This document shows, piece by piece, positions 1-7,586 of a DNA stretch of 53,608 bases (positions within the stretch are counted from its first letter, which is position 1; each line of letters starts with the position of its first letter). Source of the stretch: a virus; IMG/VR virus record IMGVR_UViG_3300032093_000184, positions 1 through 53,608 of that record; one strand, given 5' to 3'. Made by a program: the position numbers and the translations under genes. The notes under the pieces are model-generated. The model was given only the letters and a program-made list of their open reading frames with translations, ran no database searches and had not been told where the DNA came from.

Positions 1-1
1 A

Positions 2-451
2 TTGGGGCAGCTTGCAGATCACCTAGGCAAGTTCTTTGATGCTGTTGACCAAGTTGAAGCGCTGTTCTACGAAGAAGAAAAGCAATCAACGGAGGTCTAC
101 AAAGGAGAGGTATCAGCAAGTCGTCGCGCATTGCAGCGTGTGCTTATCCGGTCAAGGCTGGAGGCATTGCAAGTTGAGTTACGCGAGATGATGGTTTACC
201 AGACCCCTCCAGAATTGGGTAATTTGTGGACACGCTTTGAAGAAATGCGGGCACAAATTGGAAAAGAGCAAGAAGTAGCAAGAGCAAAAGAGGAGACGCA
301 AAGAGCGATTGCAAGGCACAAGCGAAAGCTGGTCATTTCTAAGTGGCAAGATAGAGCGCTGTATTTCGTCGTAGTTTTTATCATGGCATTGGAGATATGG
401 GGTCTTCTAATCACAATAGCGATGACACGACGTTCGTCATCGTCTTGGTAA
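2..451 (+). CDS. Phage membrane protein, 3' part of a gene cut by the window edge
   Basis: The frame is open from the first base; the TTG at position 2 is only the first in-frame codon and there is no room to see a ribosome binding site. The protein is mostly helical and charged, with a long coiled-coil-like region (residues about 25-115), then a single membrane segment near the C-terminus (about 121-142, ALYFVVVFIMALEIWGLLI). A frame that starts at 53518 and runs off the right edge would join this one if about one base (1+3n) were missing, giving a protein near 180 residues. The gene sits just upstream of the holin and endolysin and its last 55 bases overlap the next gene. Function is unknown; a membrane-anchored accessory to lysis is an inference from position only. 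Confidence 0.6.
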   Translation: MGQLADHLGKFFDAVDQVEALFYEEEKQSTEVYKGEVSASRRALQRVLIRSRLEALQVELREMMVYQTPPELGNLWTRFEEMRAQIGKEQEVARAKEETQRAIARHKRKLVISKWQDRALYFVVVFIMALEIWGLLITIAMTRRSSSSW

Positions 452-609
452 TCTTGTCAATGATTATTTTGTTGGCAGTGCCGTTTTGCGTTTGGGTGTA
501 CATGGAGACAGTTGAGCAGCGGGCAATGGTAGAAGTATCCATACGCAGGTTTAACAAGATGCAGAAACAACTTGAAGACGAACAAAAGAAACAAGGGGAA
601 AGCAAATGA
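397..609 (+). CDS. Small single-TM protein of the lysis region
   Basis: This 70-residue protein has a polar N-terminus (SSNHNSDD), one strong membrane helix (about residues 12-34) and a charged C-terminal helix rich in Glu, Lys and Gln. It overlaps the previous gene by 55 bases in another frame, and its stop overlaps the holin start as ATGA, which suggests translational coupling. A GGAG lies only two bases before the ATG, so initiation may depend on ribosomes finishing the upstream gene. The N-terminal anchor plus helical tail resembles inner-membrane spanins (Rz-like), but no outer-membrane lipoprotein partner was seen, so this remains a possibility only. Confidence 0.6.
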   Translation: MGSSNHNSDDTTFVIVLVILSMIILLAVPFCVWVYMETVEQRAMVEVSIRRFNKMQKQLEDEQKKQGESK

Positions 610-1118
610 TTCCAATCTTAGGAGCACTGCTCGGCACACTGGCCGAAAATGGCTTAGGCCTTCTGTCCTCTGCTATCCAAGCCAAGGGTAAAGAAGTTGT
701 AGAGAAAACTCTCGGCGTAAAGATTCCTGACAACCCTACGCCTGAAGATGTAGCAAAACTACGGCAGATGCAATTTGACCACGAAGAACGTCTGCTTGAA
801 CTCGGTATCGAAAAAGCACGGCTTGAACAAGAAGAACTCAAAGCATTGCTGGCGGCTCAGGCCAACGAGGAAAACAATGTATCCCAACGCTGGGATGCTG
901 ATATGGCATCTGACTCTTGGTTGTCCAAGAACATCCGTCCCATGAGTCTTATAGCTATTTTTGTAGGCTACTTTTTGTTCTCCATGATGTCCGCCTTTGG
1001 GTATAACGCCAACGAGTCCTATGTCAATCTGCTGGGGCAGTGGGGTATGCTCATCATGGGCGCTTACTTTGGCGGTAGGACTATTGAGAAACTGGCAGAA
1101 ATGAGGGGTAAAAAATGA
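606..1118 (+). CDS. Holin, 3-TM gene-transfer-agent type
   Basis: The 170-residue protein has a hydrophobic N-terminal stretch (residues 3-25), a charged helical middle (about 45-95) and two hydrophobic segments (about 112-132 and 144-162) ending in the pattern MGAYFGGRTIEK. This layout matches my recollection of the 'holin of 3TMs, for gene-transfer release' family, which makes lesions in the cytoplasmic membrane and releases endolysin. Start ATG 606 follows GGGGAAAGCAA and overlaps the preceding stop. It is followed by the endolysin with an ATGA overlap, the expected holin-endolysin order. Confidence 0.75.
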   Translation: MIPILGALLGTLAENGLGLLSSAIQAKGKEVVEKTLGVKIPDNPTPEDVAKLRQMQFDHEERLLELGIEKARLEQEELKALLAAQANEENNVSQRWDADMASDSWLSKNIRPMSLIAIFVGYFLFSMMSAFGYNANESYVNLLGQWGMLIMGAYFGGRTIEKLAEMRGKK

Positions 1119-1453
1119 GCCTTAGCCAAGAGCAAGCTGCGTTCTTATTGGACGCCTGCAAACTAATTCAATACGCCACCGAGCAAGGCTTCATGGTTAC
1201 GGGTGGTGAGTTAGCTCGTACCCCTGAGCAACAAGCTATCTACGTAAAGACGGGGCGCTCAAAGACGCTGAACAGCATCCACTTAAAACGATGCGCCATT
1301 GACCTAAATTTTTTTAAAGACGGTAAAATCATCTGGGACAAGGATGTCCTTGCCCCCCTTGGCACTTACTGGGAAAGCCTGTATCCTAAGAACCGTTGGG
1401 GCGGCAACTTCAAATCTCTTGTAGATTGCCCACACTTTGAACGGAACGTCTAA
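1115..1453 (+). CDS. Endolysin, M15-family L-Ala-D-Glu/D-Ala-D-Ala peptidase
   Basis: This is a compact 112-residue zinc peptidase that would cut peptide cross-links or stems of peptidoglycan at lysis. The zinc ligands of the M15 (VanY/M15C) family are visible: His56 in SIHLKRCAIDL, Asp63 seven residues later, and His107 in CPHFE close to the C-terminus. The N-terminal half has the family-like phrase GGELARTPEQQ. No signal peptide is present, so release through the neighbouring holin is expected. It starts inside the holin stop codon (ATGA). Confidence 0.85.
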   Translation: MSLSQEQAAFLLDACKLIQYATEQGFMVTGGELARTPEQQAIYVKTGRSKTLNSIHLKRCAIDLNFFKDGKIIWDKDVLAPLGTYWESLYPKNRWGGNFKSLVDCPHFERNV

Positions 1454-4069
1454 ATGGCAGCGGTAAAACTCCTTAAGTTCTTAGGTGAAGCACCGAAGAT
1501 TTCTTCGGAGTTGTTGCCCGATGGTGCGGCACAGTTAGCGTATAACACCAAGTTGTACTCAGGTGACTTGCTGCCTTACCGCCTACCTTTGTTTGTCTCG
1601 AACCTCAACCGTATTGGGGAAGTCAAAACAATCCATGCGCTGAAGAACCCGTCTACTGGGGCAATAAACTGGCTATCGTGGATGACTGACGTAGACATCG
1701 TGACTGCCTCGTCCTCTGAGGATCAAGAACAGCGGTTCTACTACACCGGGGATGGCGTACCCAAGGTCTCTAACTACGAACTGGCAATCACAGGTGCAGA
1801 GCCTTACCCCAATGGGTACTATGAACTTGGGCTGCCGTTGCCAACAACCAAGGTAACGACTTCGGCTGCATCCGCACCGAACGCCACAACATCTACCTAT
1901 GCACGTGACTCAGGCAACACTGCGACTATTGTGACGGGTAGTGCACATGGATTGCGCACAGGTAATATTGTCACTATCTCTGGGTTTACATCTGCTGTAG
2001 GCAAGATATTCAACGCAACCAACGTGGCGGTCACCGTCACAAACTCAACAACTTTTACGTATTACTCGCCGGGTGATGCCGTCACATCCACATCAGACAC
2101 TAGCGGAAAAGTAGCTTTGGCGGGTAATACGCAAATTCGTTCCTATGTGTACACGTGGTACACACCGTGGGATGAGGAGTCGATTGGCTCTGACCCATCG
2201 GAGAATCTGTACATCAAAGAAGGTCAGACGGTTACAGTGACCAACCTACCGACGGCAAAGCCCGCTGGTAGCAACACGTTCATACGTGGGGTAAAGCTGT
2301 ATCGCACAGTCCCATCTGCCGCTGGCACGCAGTATTTCCTGCTCAAGACTTTATGGTTTCCAACAACACTTGCTCGTGTGCAACGCACATCCAATGTGTC
2401 CCGGGTTACTCTATCTAATCACCACAATCTGGCGATTGATGATCGCTTTAAGATTAGCGGGTGCACAGACTCGACTTTCAATATCACAGGCGGTATTGTC
2501 ACTGACGTTATTGATGACTACACATTTGAGTACGCTCAGACTGCGGGTAACGTAGCAGATAAAGCTGAGACCGCAGGTACTATGTACCAAGATGCTGCCC
2601 AGAAGCTAACAGACACAGCGCGGTACTGGGGCGACGGTAGCTACTCATTTACTGACGACTTTGATGTGTCTCTGCTCAATGAGTCCTTAATAACCGACAA
2701 CTACGATCCTCCTCCTGAGAACATGAAGGGGATTACGGCTGTTCAGAACAGCATCTTGATTGGGTTCTTTGACAACCAGCTATGCTTTTCGGAGCTAGGT
2801 AAGCCGCACGCTTGGCCTCAGGAGTATCGCCTGACGTTTGAGTCCGCCATTGTTGGCGTGGCCTCCGTCGGTGGTTTTATCCTTGTGTTGACTGAGGAGT
2901 ATCCGTACCAAGTCTCGGGCGGTGATCCTGCGACTATGGCAACGGCAAGGATTGACACACTCTTTCCCTGCCTATCAAAACGATCTATTGTGAACATGGG
3001 TTACGGCGTGTCGTACGTCACGCATGGCGGCGTTGCCATCTACTCCCCCTCAACAGGTATCGACTTGTTGACCAAGTATGTGCACGACTGGGATACATGG
3101 GGTGCATCTCTAGACACCACGACTGTTACAGCCAAGTACTACAACGGTAAGTACTTTGCCTCGCACTCTACAGATTCGTTTATCTTTGAGCGTGACGAAC
3201 GTATTGGTGGGTTCTTTGTATCCATCAACTACAAGTTCTCCGCTGCCTACAACGACCCAGAGACCAACAAGTTCTACTATGTTGCAGACACCTTGGGTAA
3301 TATCTACGAGTGGGACGCAGACACTCAGCCATTGGCGTCAATGGAGTGGAAATCCAAGACTGTGGTCACCAAGGATTACCTTAATCTAGGCGCTGCCCGA
3401 GTGATTGCAGACTACGCAACCACAGATGCTGAAGCTGAAGCTATTGCAGCTTATAACGCTGGTGTGCCTGCGTTCAACGCTCAGGTCTGGGTAGACTATT
3501 CCAACCCAGTAGCCACTGTGTCCTACGCTCGTGCATCTAACGTAGCAACGATTGTGACCGCTGCGGCGCATGGAATGATTACAGGGTCGAAGGTGGACGT
3601 GTCTGGCTTCACCGGGGGCGCTGCATCGACATTCAACACACAACAAACTGTGGTGACAGTTACCAACGCAACGACGTTTACTTACGCCAGCGTAGGCTCG
3701 ACTATCACTACGACTGCGGATGCAACAGGTACAGTTTCATCCCTCAAAGGTCTGGGCGATATGAACGGCCCATACGACCGAGTTACCAGTGGTGGTATTC
3801 GTATTGAGACATCTGGAGCACTCAACTCTACAGTGGTTAATGGAGATAACTTTACCCGTACGTACAAAACTGTAACTGGCGTGTTACCTGTCACGTTCCG
3901 CCTATGGGCGAACAAAGTACTGATTTTCCAAGGCACTGTGTCTAGTAGCGACATCTTCCGTTTGCCATCTGGGTATCGTTCAGATACCTTTGAGATGGCA
4001 GTTTCTGGGTCAGCCCGTGTGCGAGCAATCCACATAGGTGAAACCCCCTTCGGCTTGAGGGCTGCATAA
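1454..4069 (+). CDS. Large tail protein, probable tail nozzle/tubular B-like
   Basis: The 871-residue beta-rich protein begins with a segment on the theme 'GEAPKISSELLPDGAAQLAYNTKLYSGDLLPYR' (broken here into KISSELLPDG, LAYNTKLYSG, LLPYR), resembling openings of podovirus tail nozzle proteins that bind the head-tail adaptor. Inside it are three copies of a roughly 70-residue module with the signature TIVT..AHG...G..V.ISGFT....FN.T...VTVTN.TTFTY, at about residues 150-218, 312-378 and 686-760; the middle one is more diverged. Such modules are common in phage tail proteins. It lies between lysis genes and the ejection proteins and starts immediately after the endolysin stop. The nozzle assignment rests on context and N-terminal style. 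Confidence 0.55.
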   Translation: MAAVKLLKFLGEAPKISSELLPDGAAQLAYNTKLYSGDLLPYRLPLFVSNLNRIGEVKTIHALKNPSTGAINWLSWMTDVDIVTASSSEDQEQRFYYTGDGVPKVSNYELAITGAEPYPNGYYELGLPLPTTKVTTSAASAPNATTSTYARDSGNTATIVTGSAHGLRTGNIVTISGFTSAVGKIFNATNVAVTVTNSTTFTYYSPGDAVTSTSDTSGKVALAGNTQIRSYVYTWYTPWDEESIGSDPSENLYIKEGQTVTVTNLPTAKPAGSNTFIRGVKLYRTVPSAAGTQYFLLKTLWFPTTLARVQRTSNVSRVTLSNHHNLAIDDRFKISGCTDSTFNITGGIVTDVIDDYTFEYAQTAGNVADKAETAGTMYQDAAQKLTDTARYWGDGSYSFTDDFDVSLLNESLITDNYDPPPENMKGITAVQNSILIGFFDNQLCFSELGKPHAWPQEYRLTFESAIVGVASVGGFILVLTEEYPYQVSGGDPATMATARIDTLFPCLSKRSIVNMGYGVSYVTHGGVAIYSPSTGIDLLTKYVHDWDTWGASLDTTTVTAKYYNGKYFASHSTDSFIFERDERIGGFFVSINYKFSAAYNDPETNKFYYVADTLGNIYEWDADTQPLASMEWKSKTVVTKDYLNLGAARVIADYATTDAEAEAIAAYNAGVPAFNAQVWVDYSNPVATVSYARASNVATIVTAAAHGMITGSKVDVSGFTGGAASTFNTQQTVVTVTNATTFTYASVGSTITTTADATGTVSSLKGLGDMNGPYDRVTSGGIRIETSGALNSTVVNGDNFTRTYKTVTGVLPVTFRLWANKVLIFQGTVSSSDIFRLPSGYRSDTFEMAVSGSARVRAIHIGETPFGLRAA

Positions 4070-4416
4070 TGGCAAGATTCTCCGCTGTTCCCGCCGTACC
4101 CCAAGGCGGTCTTACCGACTGGCAAGCGGTGTTATTTAGTTCTTTGAAAGAGAACGTAGAGCTTTTAATTGGCGCTCGTGGCGAGTCTGACTCTGCCAGT
4201 AGAGCGCTTGTTAAGGGGCAAGTTACAGTAAATGAGGCGTCGCAGCAAAATTTATTACGTGTCACCGCAGAAGGTAAAGGGTATACTATCAGCGGACAGA
4301 ACGTAGCAGATTTAGACGACGTTGGAAAATTAATCAAGGATGTACAGGAACTTGCGAACGACCTCGCGTATACCCGCAGCGTACTGAATACATTGATTAG
4401 ACAACTGAAAGGTTAA
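4069..4416 (+). CDS. Small structural-module protein of unknown function
   Basis: This 115-residue protein starts inside the previous stop codon (TAATG), so it is co-translated with the tail protein. The N-terminal half carries GGLTDWQAVLFSSLKENVELL, shown here as GLTDWQAVL and LKENVELL, and the C-terminal 40 residues form a Leu/Val-rich amphipathic helix (DDVGKLIKDVQELANDL) that could drive oligomerisation. There is no signal peptide or membrane segment. Its place between a large tail protein and the ejection proteins suggests a virion or assembly role, but I do not recognise the family. Confidence 0.6.
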   Translation: MARFSAVPAVPQGGLTDWQAVLFSSLKENVELLIGARGESDSASRALVKGQVTVNEASQQNLLRVTAEGKGYTISGQNVADLDDVGKLIKDVQELANDLAYTRSVLNTLIRQLKG

Positions 4417-4418
4417 TC

Positions 4419-5432
4419 ATGGCAAATGGAAAGAATCCTATTTTAGAGATGCTTAATAGACAAAGCGTCCCAGCATCCGTACCCCAAAGTACTGCTGCCC
4501 CTTCTGTTGCAAGCCCCCTTAGCATGGGTCTGACTGGTGCAGTCGCTGCCCCACAGATGCCAATGCAAGCGCCGATGGCTGCACCTGCTACAACATCTTT
4601 AGATTTACCTGCTGGGCTGCAAAGTTTAATTGGCGGTGCACCCCCAATGGTAAATGAAGCTGCGTTGCAGACAATCCCAACTGGAACTGTTGCGTCTAAC
4701 CCCCAGTTCCCAGCACTAGATTTTCGTATGCAACCAACTTACGCACAGGGAGGCATGGTAGGTATGAATGGACAACCTGATATGACTGGAGCCGCTGGCA
4801 TGAAACCCGGCGCAGGTGGAAGCCGTATGTCACAAGCAATGATGGATCAACAGATCAACGACATGATGCGCAAGAACCCGCAGATGGTTCAGCAGATTCA
4901 GAACGCTATTATGGCTGGTCTCCAGTCAGGGGAGTTAACCCAACAAGAACTCAATATGGGAGTTCAACTCGCAACTGTAGCTGTCCAGAACCCCGAGATG
5001 TACCCCTATGTTAGAAACTTTGCTATTCAGCAAGGACTGGCTGATGAACAATCACTTTCTCCCCAGTACGACGAAGGCTTGCTGTTTGTAATTTTGTTGG
5101 CCGCACGTATCGCTCAACAGAATATGGGTGGACAGAACATGATCCAAGGTGGTAGTCCAGCAATGGCTGGAGGTCAACCGCAGATGGCGATGGCTGGTGG
5201 TGGACATGTTGGCGACCGTATGGCGCAGCAACACAATGCTCAGGCACGAACTCTTGTTGCTCACGCTGGTGATGGCACTCAGGGCGGTAAAGTTGTTGGC
5301 CCCGGCCACGACACAAGCGACAACATTACGATTGCTGTTTCGCCCGGAGAGTACGTGATTCCTGCCAAAATCGTTAAGATGAAGGGTAAGGAATTCTTTG
5401 ATTCACTTTTGGAAAAATATAAGGATGCTTGA
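4419..5432 (+). CDS. Virion-associated protein with Ala/Pro/Met-rich N-terminus and conserved SPGEYVIPA tail
   Basis: The first about 140 residues are low-complexity, rich in Ala, Pro, Gln and Met. A helical domain follows (about 140-225, with MRKNPQMVQQIQNAIMAGL). A Gly/Met-rich stretch then leads to a conserved end, GPGHDTSDNITIAVSPGEYVIPA...KGKEFFDSLLEKY. This end motif recurs at the C-terminus of many phage virion proteins. The gene is co-oriented and nearly contiguous with its neighbours. Probable structural or ejection-module component; exact role unknown. Confidence 0.6.
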   Translation: MANGKNPILEMLNRQSVPASVPQSTAAPSVASPLSMGLTGAVAAPQMPMQAPMAAPATTSLDLPAGLQSLIGGAPPMVNEAALQTIPTGTVASNPQFPALDFRMQPTYAQGGMVGMNGQPDMTGAAGMKPGAGGSRMSQAMMDQQINDMMRKNPQMVQQIQNAIMAGLQSGELTQQELNMGVQLATVAVQNPEMYPYVRNFAIQQGLADEQSLSPQYDEGLLFVILLAARIAQQNMGGQNMIQGGSPAMAGGQPQMAMAGGGHVGDRMAQQHNAQARTLVAHAGDGTQGGKVVGPGHDTSDNITIAVSPGEYVIPAKIVKMKGKEFFDSLLEKYKDA

Positions 5433-5917
5433 TGGCACATCCACCGGGGTTTGACCCAGTTCCTCTCGATGAGTTCGATGCGTTATTGCTCTCTACAAAA
5501 GAGCAGTTCGATAAGTACTGGTCTACGGCAAAGCCGCTTATTGAGAAGTGTATTAAAAGATCAATGCACGGGGAACTTACGGCGGATGATGTTTACACAA
5601 TGGCACTTCAACAGAAAGTGTATGTGTTTGTTGTCAAGTGTGACAAAGGAATTATGCCAGCCGTAAAGCTGGCTTTGGTTCTTGAGATCGTCAACTATCC
5701 ACGTTTACCCGCCATGAATATCTTGGCGTTAGGTGGCGAGGAACTTGATGCGCTCTACGAGAGGTATTGGAAACGCCTGTGTGGATGGGCGTATATGAAC
5801 GGTGTCCGAGCTATTGAGGGATGGGTGTCCCCAGCAATGGAGCGGGTAATTTCAAAATATGGATTTAAGCATGTGTATACACATATGCGACTCGATTTGA
5901 CGGAGGACACAAAATGA
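5432..5917 (+). CDS. GNAT-fold-like protein, T7 gp13-type internal virion protein
   Basis: Start ATG 5432 overlaps the preceding TGA and sits six bases after AAGGA; a TTG at 5429 is less likely. The 161-residue product has an N-terminal helical half and a C-terminal half with VEGWVSPAMERVISKYGFK-like logic (GWVSPAMERVISKYGFKHVY), then a final beta strand YTHMRLDL. This 'late residue helix then GF..' pattern is that of GNAT acetyltransferases. T7 gp13, a small ejection-associated protein, has a comparable size and ending, and this gene likewise precedes the internal virion proteins. Enzymatic activity is not certain because no clear acetyl-CoA loop is visible. Confidence 0.5.
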   Translation: MAHPPGFDPVPLDEFDALLLSTKEQFDKYWSTAKPLIEKCIKRSMHGELTADDVYTMALQQKVYVFVVKCDKGIMPAVKLALVLEIVNYPRLPAMNILALGGEELDALYERYWKRLCGWAYMNGVRAIEGWVSPAMERVISKYGFKHVYTHMRLDLTEDTK

Positions 5918-7575
5918 ATCACGTAGCTCGTATGCCGGGGCGCTTTAATGACCGCTCGATGGCGCTGATGGGTATTCCCGATTTACCAGAGTCGGCTTTT
6001 GGTGGAGACCTTCCACCATTCCAACGTACCGCACTTGTTCGCATGATGGGTATTAAACCCCAAGGCGGTGGCGGTGGCGGTGGCCTTATGAAAGTTGTTG
6101 CTGTTGTAGCGGCTATTGCGATTCCATTTGCCGCTCCAGTGATTGCTTCTTCAATTGGTTTGTCAGCAGGTATTGCTGCGGCTACTTCTTTCTCAGCGGC
6201 TACTTCCGCAGCCATTGGTTCAGCGATTGTTGGTGCTGGACTTGGCGCTGTAAGTGCTTCAGTCACTGGCGGTAACGTAGGCCGAGGCGCTCTGATGGGT
6301 GCAATCGGTGGCGGTATCGGCGGCTACACTTCTGTTCCTGCCTCTGCATCTGGCTCTCCTAGCGCCTACAGTCTTAGCCCCAATACAAGTGGTACAGCCA
6401 CGGGGTTGAGTATGCCTAGCGCAACTACACCGTCCTTAGCTGGCTCTCCTTCGTTGGGTTCTAACCTTTCGTTTACTCCCGATTACAGTCTTGCTTCTGG
6501 TATGACTCCAACTGCCCCCGGTATGGGCGGAACTGGTTTAGTGTATGGCGGCGGTGGTTATGGATTGAATCCAGCCGAAGCTGGCCTCACCCTTGGCGGT
6601 ACTACACAGAGTGGACTTTCCGCAGGATTGTCTAGCCAACCTACTAACCCATACTCGCTGTCTGGTATGAGTTCTACGGCTGGCGCACCTACGGCTGCTG
6701 CTGATCCATATTCTTTGGCGAATACTTCTTACGCTGGACAAGGTAGCAACTTGCCTCTATCCAGTCAGTACGGTAACCTGTCTCCTACTGACTACAGCGT
6801 TACTGGCAGTGTTGCAACACCTTCCACTGCTGGTCTTAACACCGCTGGTGCTTCTGAGTTTGGTCTTAAAGCAACTACCGCAAGTGCGGGTGGTTTGGGT
6901 AATGCAGCCGCTGCAACCACCGCAGGTACAACAGCAGCTACAGCAGCCGAGAAACTTACGTTTACTCAAGCCTTGGCAAAAGTTCCTGAAGCATTGCAAG
7001 CTAAGTTCACTGATCCTAAAGCACTGGCTGACCTCACTATGCGTGCGGGTGCACAGTTGTTGACTGGTCAGTTGTCTGACGCTGGTCTGTCCAATGAAGA
7101 AAAACAACTGCTGCAAGCTCGCGTTGAAGAAATGAAGCAGAATAAAGAGATCAATAACGAGTTGTTCCAGACTCAGTTGCGTGAAGCCTACGACCTGTTG
7201 GGTCGCAGTGACTACTTTGATCCGGGCTATTTCGGTCAGCAGTATGCTGGTGCAGCTAAGCAACGTACTTCAGCACAGAAAGAAGCAGCACTTCGCAAAG
7301 TCAATCCTCGCAACAAAGGTAGCCGTGCTGCGCTTGAGCGCCAGTACAACTTGCAATCTGCTCGTGAGGAAGCTACTGCATACGACAAGGGTTCGATGTA
7401 TGGCTTTGACGCTGGTTTGAAATTAACTCAGCAAGCTCTAAACGCTTTGCCTAAGAGTGCGCCAACCTCCAGTGCTGACGCTTCTGCATTGAGTACCGCA
7501 TATGGCAACATTGAGGAACGCAAACGCAAGAGCCAAGAAGGATTGAACAAAACCCTTGGCCCATTGTTCACCTAA
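5914..7575 (+). CDS. Internal virion/ejection protein, Gly/Ser/Ala-rich
   Basis: The 553-residue protein has a short polar start, a glycine run at about 50-57, then a hydrophobic Ala/Gly-rich region (about 58-140) with VVAAIAIPFAAPVIASSIGL and GALMGAIGGGIGGY. A Ser/Gly/Thr-rich low-complexity region (140-350) and a charged helical C-terminal region with coiled-coil character (about 350-550) follow. Hydrophobic glycine-rich stretches of this kind occur in phage ejection proteins that enter the host envelope. It overlaps the previous stop as ATGA and precedes the transglycosylase-bearing protein. Role inferred from composition and order. Confidence 0.6.
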   Translation: MNHVARMPGRFNDRSMALMGIPDLPESAFGGDLPPFQRTALVRMMGIKPQGGGGGGGLMKVVAVVAAIAIPFAAPVIASSIGLSAGIAAATSFSAATSAAIGSAIVGAGLGAVSASVTGGNVGRGALMGAIGGGIGGYTSVPASASGSPSAYSLSPNTSGTATGLSMPSATTPSLAGSPSLGSNLSFTPDYSLASGMTPTAPGMGGTGLVYGGGGYGLNPAEAGLTLGGTTQSGLSAGLSSQPTNPYSLSGMSSTAGAPTAAADPYSLANTSYAGQGSNLPLSSQYGNLSPTDYSVTGSVATPSTAGLNTAGASEFGLKATTASAGGLGNAAAATTAGTTAATAAEKLTFTQALAKVPEALQAKFTDPKALADLTMRAGAQLLTGQLSDAGLSNEEKQLLQARVEEMKQNKEINNELFQTQLREAYDLLGRSDYFDPGYFGQQYAGAAKQRTSAQKEAALRKVNPRNKGSRAALERQYNLQSAREEATAYDKGSMYGFDAGLKLTQQALNALPKSAPTSSADASALSTAYGNIEERKRKSQEGLNKTLGPLFT

Positions 7576-7586
7576 TAGGGGGCCGT

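Noticed and set aside
6757-7263. 168-codon antisense frame with many cysteines
   Set aside because: The cysteines come from reversed GCA/GCT alanine codons of the sense gene; no start signal.
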